Shown here: piece after piece, positions 14,772-52,678 of the stretch
How the letters are laid out: each line of letters starts with the position of its first letter
How positions within the stretch are numbered: position 1 is the stretch's first letter
NCBI GenBank assembly: GCA_963693365.1
Contig: CAVNZM010000006.1
Coordinates: 11,160,001-11,224,000 of the forward strand
DNA: 64,000 nucleotides
From: Amoebidium appalachense
Taxonomy: Eukaryota; Ichthyosporea
Reading direction: 5' to 3'
The notes under the pieces: model-generated
Told to the model about the DNA's origin: nothing
Seen by the model: the letters and a program-made list of their open reading frames with translations, nothing else
The model's database searches: none
Made by a program: the position numbers and the translations under genes

Positions 14772-16832
14772 GGTGGTGGTGTTTGGGCTCGCAGGTCGGT
14801 GTCACCTGCAGGCAGTGATTGCTCAAACCCACACAGCACACGGTGTATCGATAGGGGGTTATTTCTTGGGCCTTTGGATGTGCTGTCTGCAGCCGCGGGC
14901 GGCCAGTAGGTAGTATATGCTGTTGTGAAACGCCGTGCTCATTCTGCTGCTCAGAGATGGGTACCAGTTGACCCCATCGAAGCATTGAGATGTACAAGCT
15001 TTTTGAATCGGCTGCTGATGTGTATGCGTAGCCGTGGGTTAGTGCTAAAAAGCCCTATTCTGCAGTGGTGGGATCCAGGTATTGGTCATATATGCTATGA
15101 AAGGGTGGCTGGACGTCGGCCAAGCTTTTGTGGTTGGCCGTGCTTCGTAGTGCAGGAGGGAAGTGAAAGTGGTTCAAACACTGCAGTATGTGAGAGAGGT
15201 TTCAAAGTTTGTAACCTTAGATGACTGTGCAATGTTTAGCTGGAGACGATTGGTTAGGAACGCAGCATCTTCAAGACTTTGGATGCAAAAGTCCATGGCG
15301 ATTGGTGGAATAGAATGTCCAATTATATTAGACACACCCTGGAGCTGAAAATATAAGGGGGAAACTTCAGAAATTTAAAATTTTCATGACATGCATATTA
15401 AAAATAGTATGGTCGGCCACAGAATCTCATACTAACAGTCATAGCGCTCACTGATGTTCAAACTCTTGCAGATTACCAGGTAGAAGACATACAGATGTGC
15501 TTAAGAAAGCATAGAAATACGTAGAACGTTCAGATGTGGTGTGCTTGGTGAGCCAGAGCTCAGAAGCCCCAGAGCTCAAAGGGAAAAAGTATCGGGAAAT
15601 TTAGCCTGGCGCTTTCTGTACCGGCGGGCTCCCTAATGTTGCTTATTCACTTTGCCTATGATTCGTTATTTGAATTGGCAATATTTTGAAACGTACTGTA
15701 GCTAATATATCTTTTAAATAACCACGCTGTAGGGCACGGCTATGGTGTGCAACCGGTAGAAGACGTGCCTGCAACAGCAACTTCCACAAAGACAGCCACG
15801 TGGTCATAATCACTGAGAACCCAGGGGTTTAGGGAACCTGCTCCGTAGGCCAATCATTAGGTTTCGATTATTACAGGAGCCAATCAACATCTCACTATAA
15901 CAATGCATGCACAATGTTTCCACCAATCAAGAGACGTATTCAAATTGTGCCACATGCCGAATCATTGCCGATGTCGACTCGTATAATTGCACGTATTTCT
16001 ATATCCCTGGAAAGCAAAAAATTTAAGTGTCCTCAAAGCGATTGGCTGAATCAGCACCACGCCTTGCACGGTGACAGGGCCACCAGGGCCACACAATGAC
16101 TGAACGAAGTGCTCACGGTTCTCTTAGCTTGGCAATGTTGGCAGGCAAGCCTCGCTAAATAAAGCCCCGCCACGTGTGTGGGTTTGTGCCATGTACACAT
16201 GTACAACTTTGAAGGTGTTCCGTAGTGCACAAGGCAGCAAGGAATGCCTGTTTTCCATGGCCAAGTTACGGTTGGTCTAGCATGCAGGCAGCGGGGAGGC
16301 AATTGCAAATGACTTATTAGGACGCAGTGAGGTTCCAGCATCAAAGCAACTGCTCCAGAACACGTCAGAAATTTGTTGCCCAGGTGGCTATACTTCAGTT
16401 TATTTCAGACTTTGTCGGTGTGGTCAACGGCAACCTGACCTACCCTTGATATATCTAATCATAGGCTCGTGGCCCCGAGGAAAATACACAACCTCCGCGT
16501 GTCGCTCAAGAAATAGTCCTTGTCATTCAAAAGCCTTCATCACAGCAAAAACCTTCATGGATTCTGCAAGCAGCCAAAAAGCCAATACCTTACGCCTGTG
16601 AAACTACATTTAATCTAGCCAACGGTATGCATTGCTTTCAATTGAGACTAGCACAAAAGTCTTGGAGGTCACATAAGTGCATCTAAGCCAGCTGGGTGAA
16701 CACTGCACGGCCTCTTGGGGGTGTGCAGGCTGGCCTCTTCCGGTCTCTCGCAGGCGCGCTTGCTGGAGCCCACCTAAACAGCCGGTCAGAACGGGGGGTG
16801 GTAAGAGTGCAGCACACACACGGGCATACTGA
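14772..16832. other. Gene-poor region upstream of astacin with CCAAT elements
   Basis: No supported exon in about 2 kb. The region is unusually free of microsatellites. CCAATCA or its complement occurs near 15851, 15881, 15923 and 16040, a cluster of about 200 bp. It lies more than 1 kb upstream of the astacin start, so it might serve that gene or an unseen transcript. AT-rich DNA surrounds it. Confidence 0.5.
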
Positions 16833-19085
<2,253 letters not shown>

Positions 19086-19962
19086 GTGGGCCCTTGACGC
19101 CCCACCGCCACTCTCACGCACACATAACAGAGGGTGGCTGCGTGGCGTGCTGTCGTATAAGGGTCAAAAAGACAAAGCTAGGTTGTTTTCGGCCCCAACC
19201 CCACGGTATGTGGGTGTTGTGTGCGGGCTACACCGCACCGTGGCACACGGCCGTGCCTACAGTTCGCCTGCCGCAGGGCTATTCCGTCAGTGTGCAAACG
19301 GCTGCAAGGCGTGCCCACAGTGTGGCCAAGACTCATAGTTCCTCGGTCGTCGGCCCTGCTTGCCGAGCACTGACAGACTGAAACTTGGCGGCACTGGGCC
19401 ACTGGCATTGGAATTTGGCTGCTCAGCGCACTGATTGGTTCGTTTTAATGAGCAGCCCTGGAATTTCAGCCGGAATGTGCTTCCTGATGACGATAGCCTA
19501 CCCCAAAACAAACAAAAGGCACACAGTGCCGCACACTGATAGTCTCCTGTAGATACCGAAGACAACTCATGGAAGGCACACAGCCTAGCATCTCAGTATA
19601 CTAACTATTATAAACGTATAGGAACGCGCATGACCGTGCAAAAGGCAGAATTTTCCCGGCAAGCTGTACCCAGTGAAGACTCTTTGTTCTACATAGATCC
19701 AATACGTTATGTACATTCACTCAGTAGCGCTACACCTGGTTCCACCGTTCTTCTCATTCTAATGGTAATATATAAATTCTTACATAGAGACATTCATAGC
19801 GAGGGCGAAGAAACACACCCAGAAATCATATCGAGCGCATAAGATAGTAGCAGCAGCAAACCGACATACTTATGCAACAAACTGGTCCATACTCGTTGCC
19901 TGCTGCAAGTCACCCCTGCGTGCATCTATGCCCCTGGTGCCTACCAGCCACGTGTTGCCTAG
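19086..19962. promoter_or_regulatory. Promoter region of unknown gene / 3' flank of FIRRM-like gene
   Basis: The two minus-strand genes are separated by about 880 bp. ATTGG occurs near 19434, about 350 bp upstream of the downstream gene's start. No coding exon and no microsatellite is seen here. Confidence 0.45.
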
Positions 19963-33231
<13,269 letters not shown>

Positions 33232-34167
33232 GGTGGCCGGCACACCGAAGAGCTAGCTGGGAGAAGCGGGGGTGGCTGTGGTGGGTGCCTGATATAGCCC
33301 TTTCGTAGACGCTGGAGAGAGCCAGCCCGATGCAGTTAGAACAAAACCTAGAAGCAGCTATGTCCAAGGAAAAGAATTATTGCCACGTTATGTTTGCCTC
33401 CTCCGCTGTATGTCATTTCCCCCGCTAGTTGCCGGTGATTTGAATGGGTAGAAGGAAGCCCCAGATGCCATAAAAAATTAGTTTACACTGAGTGCTTAGC
33501 TGATGTGCTTGGCTTTAAACCGGGTGCCAAACGGGCAGCAATTCCGTGTAAACTCAGCCACAACGCAGCAGAAAGTAGTAACATGATATGGTTACATCTG
33601 TAACTCGAACCTAATATTATTTTAGTGTGCCCCCCGGATTCCTCTCTAGTCTAGGCCCCTTCACTCGACTTCACAGCAGCGCACACTCCGGAGCCCGGGC
33701 TGGCACAACGCTGTGCAGGGGCAAGGTTATAAATTTTCCCGCCATTTTGGTATGTAGTGATTGGCTTAGAGAGTACCAGATAAGCCAAATATGGCTACAT
33801 GAAAAAATCCCACTTGCTGAGTCAGCCGGGGGGGTTGCCAGCATTTTTGATGCTTGTGCAAGAGCGGCAACAGGCACATAGACAGAATCATGCTGAAAAA
33901 TTCCGTATTTGTTTCTTGATAATCTTCTAATATTACTTTTTCCAACTTTTTTTTCAACCTCGAATCGTAGGCTTGGTAACTTATGAAGCCATTTTCAATT
34001 GCCTGGAAAAAATGAGACCAACCAGCAACAAAGGAGGGCCCCATCAGCATGAGTTTAGGAGGTAAAACATGACATCAGGCTAGCTGAGCGCCAAACCAAA
34101 ACAACTTGGTCGACCCTCTTCAATGAGTGCACAGTGAGTGCAGGGCTGCAACGAGGAACGAGACACC
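33232..34167. promoter_or_regulatory. Bidirectional promoter between FIRRM-like gene and threonine synthase
   Basis: The start codons of the two genes lie head-to-head 936 bp apart. Like the prohibitin promoter, this spacer is almost free of microsatellites and G/C runs. GATTGGC occurs near 33759. No convincing TATA box. There is no exon of either gene within it that I can support. Confidence 0.55.
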
Positions 34168-44249
<10,082 letters not shown>

Positions 44250-44751
44250 CCACCCCCCCACTCCCCCCCCCTCCCCTCCGCCCTCCCCCCCCCCCCCGGC
44301 TGCCAGCCGGTGCATACTGCCTGGTAGGGTGGCTGCTGTTGTAGCTACTACGTGCCTCAATTGGGTTGCTTGTGGTTTGCTTTGGACTCCACAAAGTCTG
44401 CCCGTCTGACCAATAGCTGACGACAAATTACAGGCGGTGTCTGAGAAAAAGTGCTTGAATGGGCTGTGAGGAATTGGTGGAGATGTGGCCATGCTTGATG
44501 TGTGTGTGTGCTCGCATGAAGGGTTGTTGGTTAGGGGGGAAGGTGTGTGTGGGGGACAGGGTGGGGAAGGTTGGGGGAAGTTAGGTTGAGGGGGATGGAG
44601 GGAGAGCAGGGAGGGAGGAGGCCGGGAGAGGGGGGGAGGGGGGACGGGTTGTGGCCACGTCATTGATAGCATGTGGGTGCTTGCATGATGTTGGGGCCAG
44701 GCGTTGTTTCCAGGGTGTGCATGGTGCCGTTGTCACGTGCTGACAAGTAGC

Positions 44752-44998
44752 CAATCACAGGGCCGAGCAGCTGCCGCCACGGCTCCAGTATTGGGCCCGG
44801 GATTGTGATTGGCTGCAGCGCCTCAAGGCCGTGATAGCAGATATCACGGCCACCAGACAGCCCGGCCAATAGGAGACCTTAGAATTTCCAGCCAGCCAAT
44901 AGGAGGAATTATGACTGAGTATCCTGCCAACCAAATGGGGGCTTCTTGTATCCGGCCATCCAATAGAGCCGGGGCATATCATGCCAGCCAAATAAAAT
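44752..44998. promoter_or_regulatory. CCAAT-element array
   Basis: CCAAT, ATTGG or CCAAAT elements occur about seven times in 245 bp (near 44752, 44809, 44871, 44896, 44930, 44959, 44987), several inside a repeated context GCCAGCCAATAGGAG or GGCCATCCAATAG. The array begins about 500 bp after the threonine synthase stop. No gene is recognised downstream. Confidence 0.75.
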
Positions 44999-44999
44999 A
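44994..44999 (+). terminator. AATAAA downstream of threonine synthase
   Basis: AATAAA about 745 nt after the threonine synthase stop codon. It might be the polyadenylation signal, but it sits at the end of the CCAAT array, so this is uncertain. Confidence 0.2.
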
Positions 45000-45914
45000 C
45001 TATCACAATGGCAACTGCATTACATATATGTAAGCAAACCCCCCCCCCCCCCCCCCCAAAAAAAAAAAAAAAGTGTACGTGTACCCGATGTACACACTAC
45101 GCACACGCACACAGATACGAATGCGCACCTAGACTGTGACACACAGACACACACACACACGCGCGTGCGCGCACACACGCACACGCACACATGCACGCAC
45201 ACGCGCACAAACCCACCACAGCAGTCACGCACAAAGCCTGGTAGCCAAGGAAATCCCCAATTGGTGCACGCGTGTACGTTCCTTATTATTGATAATTATT
45301 GGATCACCACACGTTGTCGGTAGGGACCCTCCGTCATCCGGGTCACTGGTAGCTGGTGACGGTTCATGATTGACCGTTCGACGTTCATCCCCCATGTGAC
45401 TGGGGCATGATCACGGCATCATCAGTTCATCACGCGTGGAGGCGTTGATTGGCTGGCATTAGATTCCAGATCTAGATGCCCCTCCGCCTTTGGTCACCTA
45501 CACCAAGCAGGCAGCTGGGCACATGTTCATTGGCCCCTGTGCGCATGACCAGAAGCAACATGGGAGCTTGGCGGCCAGCACGCTGCATTGCTGCACGCGT
45601 CTCACTAGTAGCAGTTACAGCAAAGAAATGAGCACCTGCAATATAAAGTCGACGTGCACTCTTGGCTTGTGCATTCCAGAGTCCGTGGAATCGTGAATGT
45701 AGATGGTCCATTGATGTGTGCTGTTGCTGCTGCTGTGGACATGCAGCCTACTGTGCAAAACCACGTCCATAATCTCAAGGGGTTTTTGTATTTTCATGCA
45801 GTATCTTATGGAGAGATTGTGCTGGTTTCCATTATCATTCTCAGGTCAAAACTTCGTAGGCTAGTAGCAAAGACACAGTGCTGTGTAGGGCCTTATGAAA
45901 ATATCCTGTTTTTC

Positions 45915-46095
45915 GCCCTGAGTATCAACCGGGATATATCACAAAAATATCGCCTTAGCCCCTGAATATCCCCTTTTTTTTTTTCTGAGAGCGCCCTGAG
46001 CATCATTACAACATATCCCGAAAACGTCCCTGAATATCAAAAGATATATCAAAAGTATCCCGTCAAGCCCCTGATTATCATACACAAGTATCCCG
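45915..46095. repeat. GATATATC/GAATATC repeat cluster, left part
   Basis: Imperfect, closely spaced units with CCCTGAATATC, AAGATATATCA, AGTATCCCG and CGGGATATATCA. Spacing is irregular, about 15-30 bp. The same vocabulary recurs at 46700-46885. Confidence 0.75.
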
Positions 46096-46699
46096 GCCAA
46101 ATTAGCCTTTTGGGCAAACCTATCGTACGTATATCTCTCTCCAAAGGCAGAGTATACGCCCAAATATACCTTTCTGCTGTGAGTCCCTTTTACAGAACTT
46201 AGGCAATGTATAACTCTGCTTTTTCAAAGCTAAGCCATTAGTATTTGTATGTGGCCGGCCAAATTTATGTGCATGCCGCATCAGCGCTGAGGATGCGGAT
46301 GAGCTGGTGTTGAACTGGCCATGGCATATGCATATGCATGCTATGTGCGTATACTACATGAACACACTGAAACATTGCATATCAAAGTTCACTATGCGGC
46401 ATATGTACTTGTTCATGCACCTTATTGTACAACCATAAGTTTTGCCTCAGCTTCATCATGTATAAATTTAAAATCAATACTATAATACATTGCTTTGTTT
46501 TGTTTGAGAAATGTTTGCTCCCTGGGGAGGTGCAAGGGGTGCATAATTGGCTAATTCCGGCCCGATAAAATTACCCATTTATGGCTAAGACAATGATTTT
46601 GGAAATAATCTGTTTGTTTGCATTGGTCGTTTGACGTTCGCCAAGATCAAATCTCGCCCGTAAGGTCCCGCCATTTCTTATAGATAACATAAACAAAAA

Positions 46700-46885
46700 G
46701 GGCCGGATATATCTTGCTCCTTGGCCCAGGATATATCACACTTCGGTGGATACCAAAAGATATATCATTTTGCGCCCCCTCCCTGAATATCACGGGATAC
46801 ATCCCAAGCTGGACCTGAATATCACGAGATATATCAGGTATCCAGGACACCCCTGAATATCACCGTGATACCCGGGATATTTTCC
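46700..46885. repeat. GATATATC/GAATATC repeat cluster, right part
   Basis: Units include CCGGATATATC, CAGGATATATCA, AAAAGATATATCA, CCTGAATATCACGGGATA, and the near-perfect palindrome CCTGAATATCACGAGATATA (continuing TCAGG). It is separated from the left part by about 600 bp of unrelated DNA. Confidence 0.78.
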
Positions 46886-47649
46886 AGTTGCCGGCGACTC
46901 TTGGGTCTCCGGCCTTTTTTTCGCTGATGATATTGTCTTAGTCACTCACAATCCTTCTATCATGAATAACATGCTTTCTCGAGTAGATAACTGGTGTTTC
47001 CGAAAATTCATGAAAATTGGGATAGATAAATGCGGCACCTTTTCTTCCAATGCACAGTACACTCTGAACATTCTTGTGTGTGTGTGTGTGCGCGCGTGCA
47101 TGCACGCGTGTACGTGTGACATGTGTGCTTATGTGTGTGCTTGAGTGTGTGCGGGTGTGAGTGTAAGTGTGTATGTGCGTTTGTGAGCCCACACGTGTTC
47201 ATCACGGTGTGTGAGCACGTCTGTGTGTGCGTGTGTGTGTGTGTTGTATGCGTATATGCTGTGTGTGTGTGTGTGCGTGCATGTGCGTGAGTCGCACTGT
47301 ATGTGCTCGTGAGCCACAGTGTTTTTGTGCCGTGTCGCGTAACACGTGTATGCTCATAACCCCATGGTAAATTACGTGCGTCAGTAGTAAGATGAACAGG
47401 AAAATCTTAGCAGGTAACACGGCAACCAGACCACAGGGTGGTGACCATGGTTGCTGTCAACTCCCGGCTCTTCTCCTGGCTCTTTTGCTCCCCCCCCCTC
47501 CCCCCCCCTCCCCTCCCCCCCCCCCTTCCCCTCCCCCCCCCCCCCCCCCCCCCCCCGCCCCCCTCCCCCCCATCTTCCCCACCCCCTCCCCCACCCACCC
47601 AGGGCCCAAAAACATCAGCTGAATGAACTTGCTCTGGACAGCCTTCTGC

Positions 47650-48130
47650 AAAAAGCAGAATACTTTGCTTTTAGCAGAGTATTCTGATTTTCAGCAAAAC
47701 TGTTCTGATTTTTAGCAGAATTATTCTGATTTTTTAGCAGAATTATTCTGTTTTTTAACAGAAATTTTCTGATTATTAACAGAATTATTCTGATTTATTA
47801 ACTTTAGCGGAATTATTCTGATTTATGCATAGCAGAATTACTTTGATGTTGGCAGACTGATTCTGCTTTTTACAGAATAATTCTGCTGAAAGCAGAATTA
47901 TTCTGATCTTAGCAGAAGAAATATTCTGATTATTGCAGAATTATTCTGATACAATGGGAATTATTCTGATTTTAGCAAAATTATTCAGCAAAAGCATTTT
48001 GAATTCGTCTTTATCAGAATTACTGGATTTTATTCTGCAAACCACTCTGCCTAGGGCAGCAGAGAATATTCACTCCAAGCAGAACAATTCTGCTAAAAAG
48101 CAAAACTATTCTGCTTTGCAAAACGATTGT
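47650..48130. repeat. Palindromic array, about 20 units around AGAATTATTCT
   Basis: Imperfect tandem units of 19-30 bp. Most contain GCAGAATTATTCTGAT or a close variant, with the self-complementary core CAGAATTATTCTG/CAGAATAATTCTG. Linkers are T-rich (TTTTTAG, TTATTAAC). Unit length and sequence drift, so this is neither a microsatellite nor a CRISPR-type array of fixed repeats and spacers. Confidence 0.9.
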
Positions 48131-48166
48131 GCTTTTGCTTTTTGCAGATCAAGTTTCTGATGTGGT

Positions 48167-48169
<3 letters not shown>

Positions 48170-48211
<42 letters not shown>

Positions 48212-48281
48212 ACCCCACCCACCCACCCCACCCCCCTCCCCCCCCCCCCCCCCCCCCCCCCCCACCCCACCCACCCACCTC

Positions 48282-48324
<43 letters not shown>

Positions 48325-48375
48325 ACCCCACCCACCCACCTCACCCCCTCCCCCCCCCCCCCCCCCCCCCCCCTC
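48170..48375. repeat. Tandem (C)n / CACCCCACCCACCCACC units
   Basis: Three copies of a unit of about 55 bp made of a long C-run followed by CACCCCACCCACCCACC, at about 48211, 48263 and 48324, ending in another C-run and GCCCGCCCG. It directly follows the AGAATTATTCT array. Confidence 0.9.
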
Positions 48376-50219
48376 CCCCCGCCCGCCCGTTTTTTAAATA
48401 ACTTACCAGGTTTGGTAGGGTCTTTTTTCTCATCTTTTTCGCTATGTGAAATCTAACATGTCGACAGAGTCCTTAACGTGATCATCACCCCGGGCCCCTG
48501 TATATCCCATCCCCACTGGTGCCCCATGTGTCTCGGTTTCCGGGCTGTGTTTATCCCGGCCCTCCCACCGAGCCAACAAACTGGTTGTTCCTAGAACAGC
48601 CTTTGATGGTCCGCTTTCGACGTTTATTTATACTATCATGAATATTAATGGAAACAAGGGTGGTATCCGCACGCACCTAGGCCTGCACAGAGTACAGTAC
48701 CTCCACACAGTTATAGTTAAAGACAAGTGCCGGCCTAATGCTGCACTATTCAACTACAGAATGGGCTTAGGTTTGCTACTGGAGGAGGAAAAAAATACAA
48801 GCGTTTACATACGTGATATATCGGCCGGCACCGTGAGGAAAGGGCTGGTTTGCGCAATCATCCGTTATCAGACAACCATCTACTCCCTAAACAAAAAAGG
48901 AGTGAAACCTTGGAGATAAATAGCTAAGCTCGGAGCACGTAATTTTGGGTAAAAAAGTGCTTAGCAAAGGTTTAATCAAAAGCATTACACATTACATAGT
49001 AGTGAAAAGATTAAAATTGAAAAACTTCTATAAAATTCAATAAAGCCATATAATATAACAAAGTCCTTAAGGACGTTAAAGCAATACAGCAAAGTCCTCA
49101 AAGCAATGGTTGTCGGAATTCTGCGCGATCAACAATTTACAGGGTGTAGGGGGTTAGCAGGTGGCTTTCTGTGTGATTCGACGTCGACTGTCGATAGTCA
49201 CATACTATACTGACGAACCTGGCAGGGATTGGTAACATGCATATCGTGACTTCAAATAGCACTGTACAGCATATGAAGCGTTGGTTGTTCTGTAGCATAT
49301 ATGCGCTACCTAAAGCATGTTATGGTAATATACAGGGTATCCAGGTTAGTAAAACCGCACTTTGTGAAAACCGGATCTTGCGAGGTGCACTCACAGCAAG
49401 TGCTGACTTTGGTTGCTAAGGGTTTCTGGCAGGCTACATACAGCATGACTGCGAGTGACAAACTCTGACGCCGGCCTGTGGATGCTTGGCAAGGTATGGG
49501 AAGGCACGCGTGCTCTGGTTCTGCTCTGATGGCTAAATCCCTGAATAAGGTTCAACCAGTCGATGGCTATGTGCTTCAGGCCCTCAAGGGATAGGATTTG
49601 GGCAGATGTCTTTCTACACGGGCAAGGATAATGGCAGACACACGCAGGTTATTGACAAGCAACACGCACGCAGATGATTAGGACGGGGCACTGTGCTTTA
49701 CCTGCCCTGTTGCGACTCCTTGTGGCCACACTGCTGTTGGGTGGGTGTCCCTGCTTGGAGTCACTTCTCACGGCTACTTATGAATGAAACCGGTTTTGTT
49801 TTATGCTCGAGAATGAGTGTAGCTGCTAGGCTTACATGCACGCGGATAATTATGTCAGCGACTTTCCACACTGAGAGTGAGGGGGGGCGAGGGGCAGGAT
49901 TTAAGAGAAAGGGTTGAGGAGTTAGCTCCACCCTGTGTACGTGTGTTCTTGTGTCCTTGCAACCTGTGCGTGGTGTGTGTGTGTGTGCATGTTTGTGTGC
50001 TTGTAATCAAGGGAGGCTGTTTTAAAAGAATGGAAGGAGAGACAGAAAAAGAGAGCCAGGGATACGGTTAGTGCCATTGGATATGTGGGAATAGGCATGA
50101 GGATCAGGGCAACTCAATAGGGAGAGATTGTTTCACTTTGTTTTTGAGCATGCTGGTGTGTCTGTGGACGTGTGTTCTTCGACTGGAGAATTGAAACGAG
50201 ATGCGCGCGTGCGCGCGCG

Positions 50220-50249
50220 CGTGTGTGTGTGCGTGTGTGTGTGTGCGTA

Positions 50250-50312
<63 letters not shown>
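50220..50312. repeat. (GT)n microsatellite
   Basis: CG-alternating start (GCGCGTGCGCGCGCG) followed by (GT)n with GC interruptions, then about 60 bp perfect. Confidence 0.95.
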
Positions 50313-51136
50313 ACACGTGTGTGTAATGTGTGCACGTACGTACGTGTGCTAATGGATGCACGTGTGCCCTTGTTTATTCGGTCTGCCTGTGCAACTATAA
50401 AAGATGGGTCCGTGCCTGTGGTCGCTTGTGGCTATTATCGTGTGAATGGTGGACCTATTCTTTGGCCAGTGTATTTGATGATTTATAGGGTGTGGGTTGG
50501 GTGCTTTCGTGTCCGTATTCCAGGCGCCTGTTCTGATTATTGTGTGCCTCTGATGTCTGCTCCTTAAGGCTGCACGGGTATTGCAAAGGACAGGTTGAGA
50601 ACCGAGCAAGTGTGTGTGTCAGTGGTTGTGGTTCTGTGTGTGTGTGTTTTATTGCGGCATCTCTTTCTTTGCTGGATGGGTGGGTGGATGGGCGAAGGAG
50701 GGGGAGGGGGGGGGGAGGGGGGACGGGGAGGGGGAGGGGGGGAGGGGGGGCTTTACCGATGACATTGCAAGGTTTTAGTTTGGGTGGCCTCCATTGGCTC
50801 ACGGTTTAGACGGCACACACACCTGCAACCACTTAGCCACACTACCATAAATATTTCTTTTCTGGCACCAACTGGGATACGCTTGTGTATGTTGTGTGTG
50901 GGTAGGGGGGAGGAGGCAGGGGGGAAGGGGGGGGGGGGGGGGGGTTATGCATTTCTGTGTGTGAGTGTGTGCACACACACTATTTTGTTGGCCCCCCCCC
51001 CTCCCCCTCCCCCCCTCCCCCCCCCCCAGGGTTTTCTTTTCTTTATTTATTTATTTATTTATATTTTTTTTTTTTTTTTGGGGGGGGGGGGGGGGGGTAA
51101 AGTGCATCGGTAGTGCCTCCCTGGCTGCGTGGACTC

Positions 51137-51890
51137 ATGTGCCTGCTGTGTGCTGCAGGGGCATGGCCCTGCCTGTGCAGCAGCTTCCAGGGGCCCAGCG
51201 TGTTCCGAGACATCTGGTTCATCCACGAGCCAGAGGACACTTATGTGGGCGCATACTTCTTTGTCGTCGTGGGCGGGCCACCACGGTCCAGGGAGAATGT
51301 CTCCCTAGTGCTGGAGAGTGTCTACGGCAAGGGGGGTCTCTACACACCAGACGATGGCACGGGGGGGGTTCATTTCTTCCCCGCCATCAACCTCATGCAG
51401 AATGAGGCCAGTGCTGGCCGGGTGGGCAACGGCACAGCCCCCTGCCTCAGCAAGCAGCTGGACGGGGGGTTTCCCCGGTCCTTTGCCACCTTCTATGTGA
51501 CGGTGGATAGCATGGGCCTGTACCGGCTGCATCTGCTGCGCAGTGGGGAGGAGGCGCACGTGTTTGGGCTGCAGATGGCCATGAACAGTGTGGACAATGT
51601 GACGTTCGTGGCCGAGAGCAGGCGGTTCCGGGTGCTGCCGGAGCAGCAGTGCAACGGGGCGCTGTGGAACAGCACGGTCAGCTGTGCGGGCTGTGTGCAC
51701 GTGCTGGGCTTCAAGTGTGCCTACTGCGACACCCTGCAGGCCGTACGCATCCCCCCTGGTGCTTGTTCCCTGTGCATGCAATTCCTCTCTTTTGTGGACA
51801 CACGCGCTCTTTGGCTCCCCTGCTGCCAGCCCATGTGCCCTGCCTACCCAACATACTGCCCTCCACGTGCCCACATTTCTTCCTGAAGCG

Positions 51891-51932
<42 letters not shown>

Positions 51933-52013
51933 CCTCTTCCCCCCCTCCCCTCGCCTCCCCTCCCCTCCCGACAACGAATAACCATGTGTGGCTTTGTGTG
52001 TTTTTTTTGTTTT

Positions 52014-52045
<32 letters not shown>

Positions 52046-52445
52046 GAGGGGGGGGGGGGGGGGGGGGGAGAGAGGGTGATGTGATAGGGGCAGAGGGGTT
52101 TGACGCCAGAAGAGTGAGCAAAAGTACGGTGTGATGGCAGTTTGCATGCCTGCAGATACAAGTGCCGGTGGCAGCACAGCCCCTTAGTATCGCCTGGCCG
52201 AAACACTGTGGGCGATAATCCCCCCCCCCCCCCCCCCTCCCCCCCGCCGGGCGCGGTTCCCTTCAACCTTTTGTCGGGCCCAGCCTCAGGCTGTTGATGT
52301 TTTGCATCGGGTGGGTATGCAGCAATGATTGGGGGGATGCTGACAGGGGTGGTGGGTGCAGTGTGTCACTAGTGACGGGGTGGGCCCAACGGACAAAGAT
52401 GCATGCCCAACATACCACGTGCAGCAGTGCTATGGTATGCACGCG

Positions 52446-52529
<84 letters not shown>

Positions 52530-52533
52530 CACA

Positions 52534-52585
<52 letters not shown>

Positions 52586-52589
52586 ACAC

Positions 52590-52678
<89 letters not shown>

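Larger units (their letters stand above)
45000..51136. other. 6-kb gene-poor region with repeat arrays
   Basis: No phase-consistent set of exons was found. A 93-codon open frame at 48638-48919 (+) lacks recognisable features and is not called. The region holds the GATATATC palindrome arrays, the AGAATTATTCT array, the (C)n/CCCAC tandem, (GT)n tracts (50220-50312), and otherwise mixed, AT-richer DNA than elsewhere in the window. Confidence 0.6.

Noticed and set aside
15160-15348. Short plus-strand open frames upstream of the astacin gene
   Set aside because: They overlap, are in different frames, and have neither recognisable motifs nor supported splice sites.
46647-46850. Minus-strand open frame across the GATATATC cluster
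   Set aside because: Its peptide repeats (DISRDIQ-type) simply mirror the DNA repeat units; no splice signals or homology cues.
47650-48130. CRISPR-like interpretation of the AGAATTATTCT array
   Set aside because: Units vary in length and sequence, there are no uniform unique spacers, and the genome is eukaryotic.
48638-48919. 93-codon open frame in the gene-poor region
   Set aside because: Composition is unremarkable and the start is arbitrary. There is no neighbouring exon, recognisable motif or promoter element, and a single frame of this length is expected by chance in AT-balanced DNA.
49693-50071. Open frames upstream of the membrane-protein gene as its first exon
   Set aside because: No phase-compatible donor leads to the exon at 51137 with a sensible signal peptide, and the frames lack features. 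An upstream exon remains possible but unidentified.
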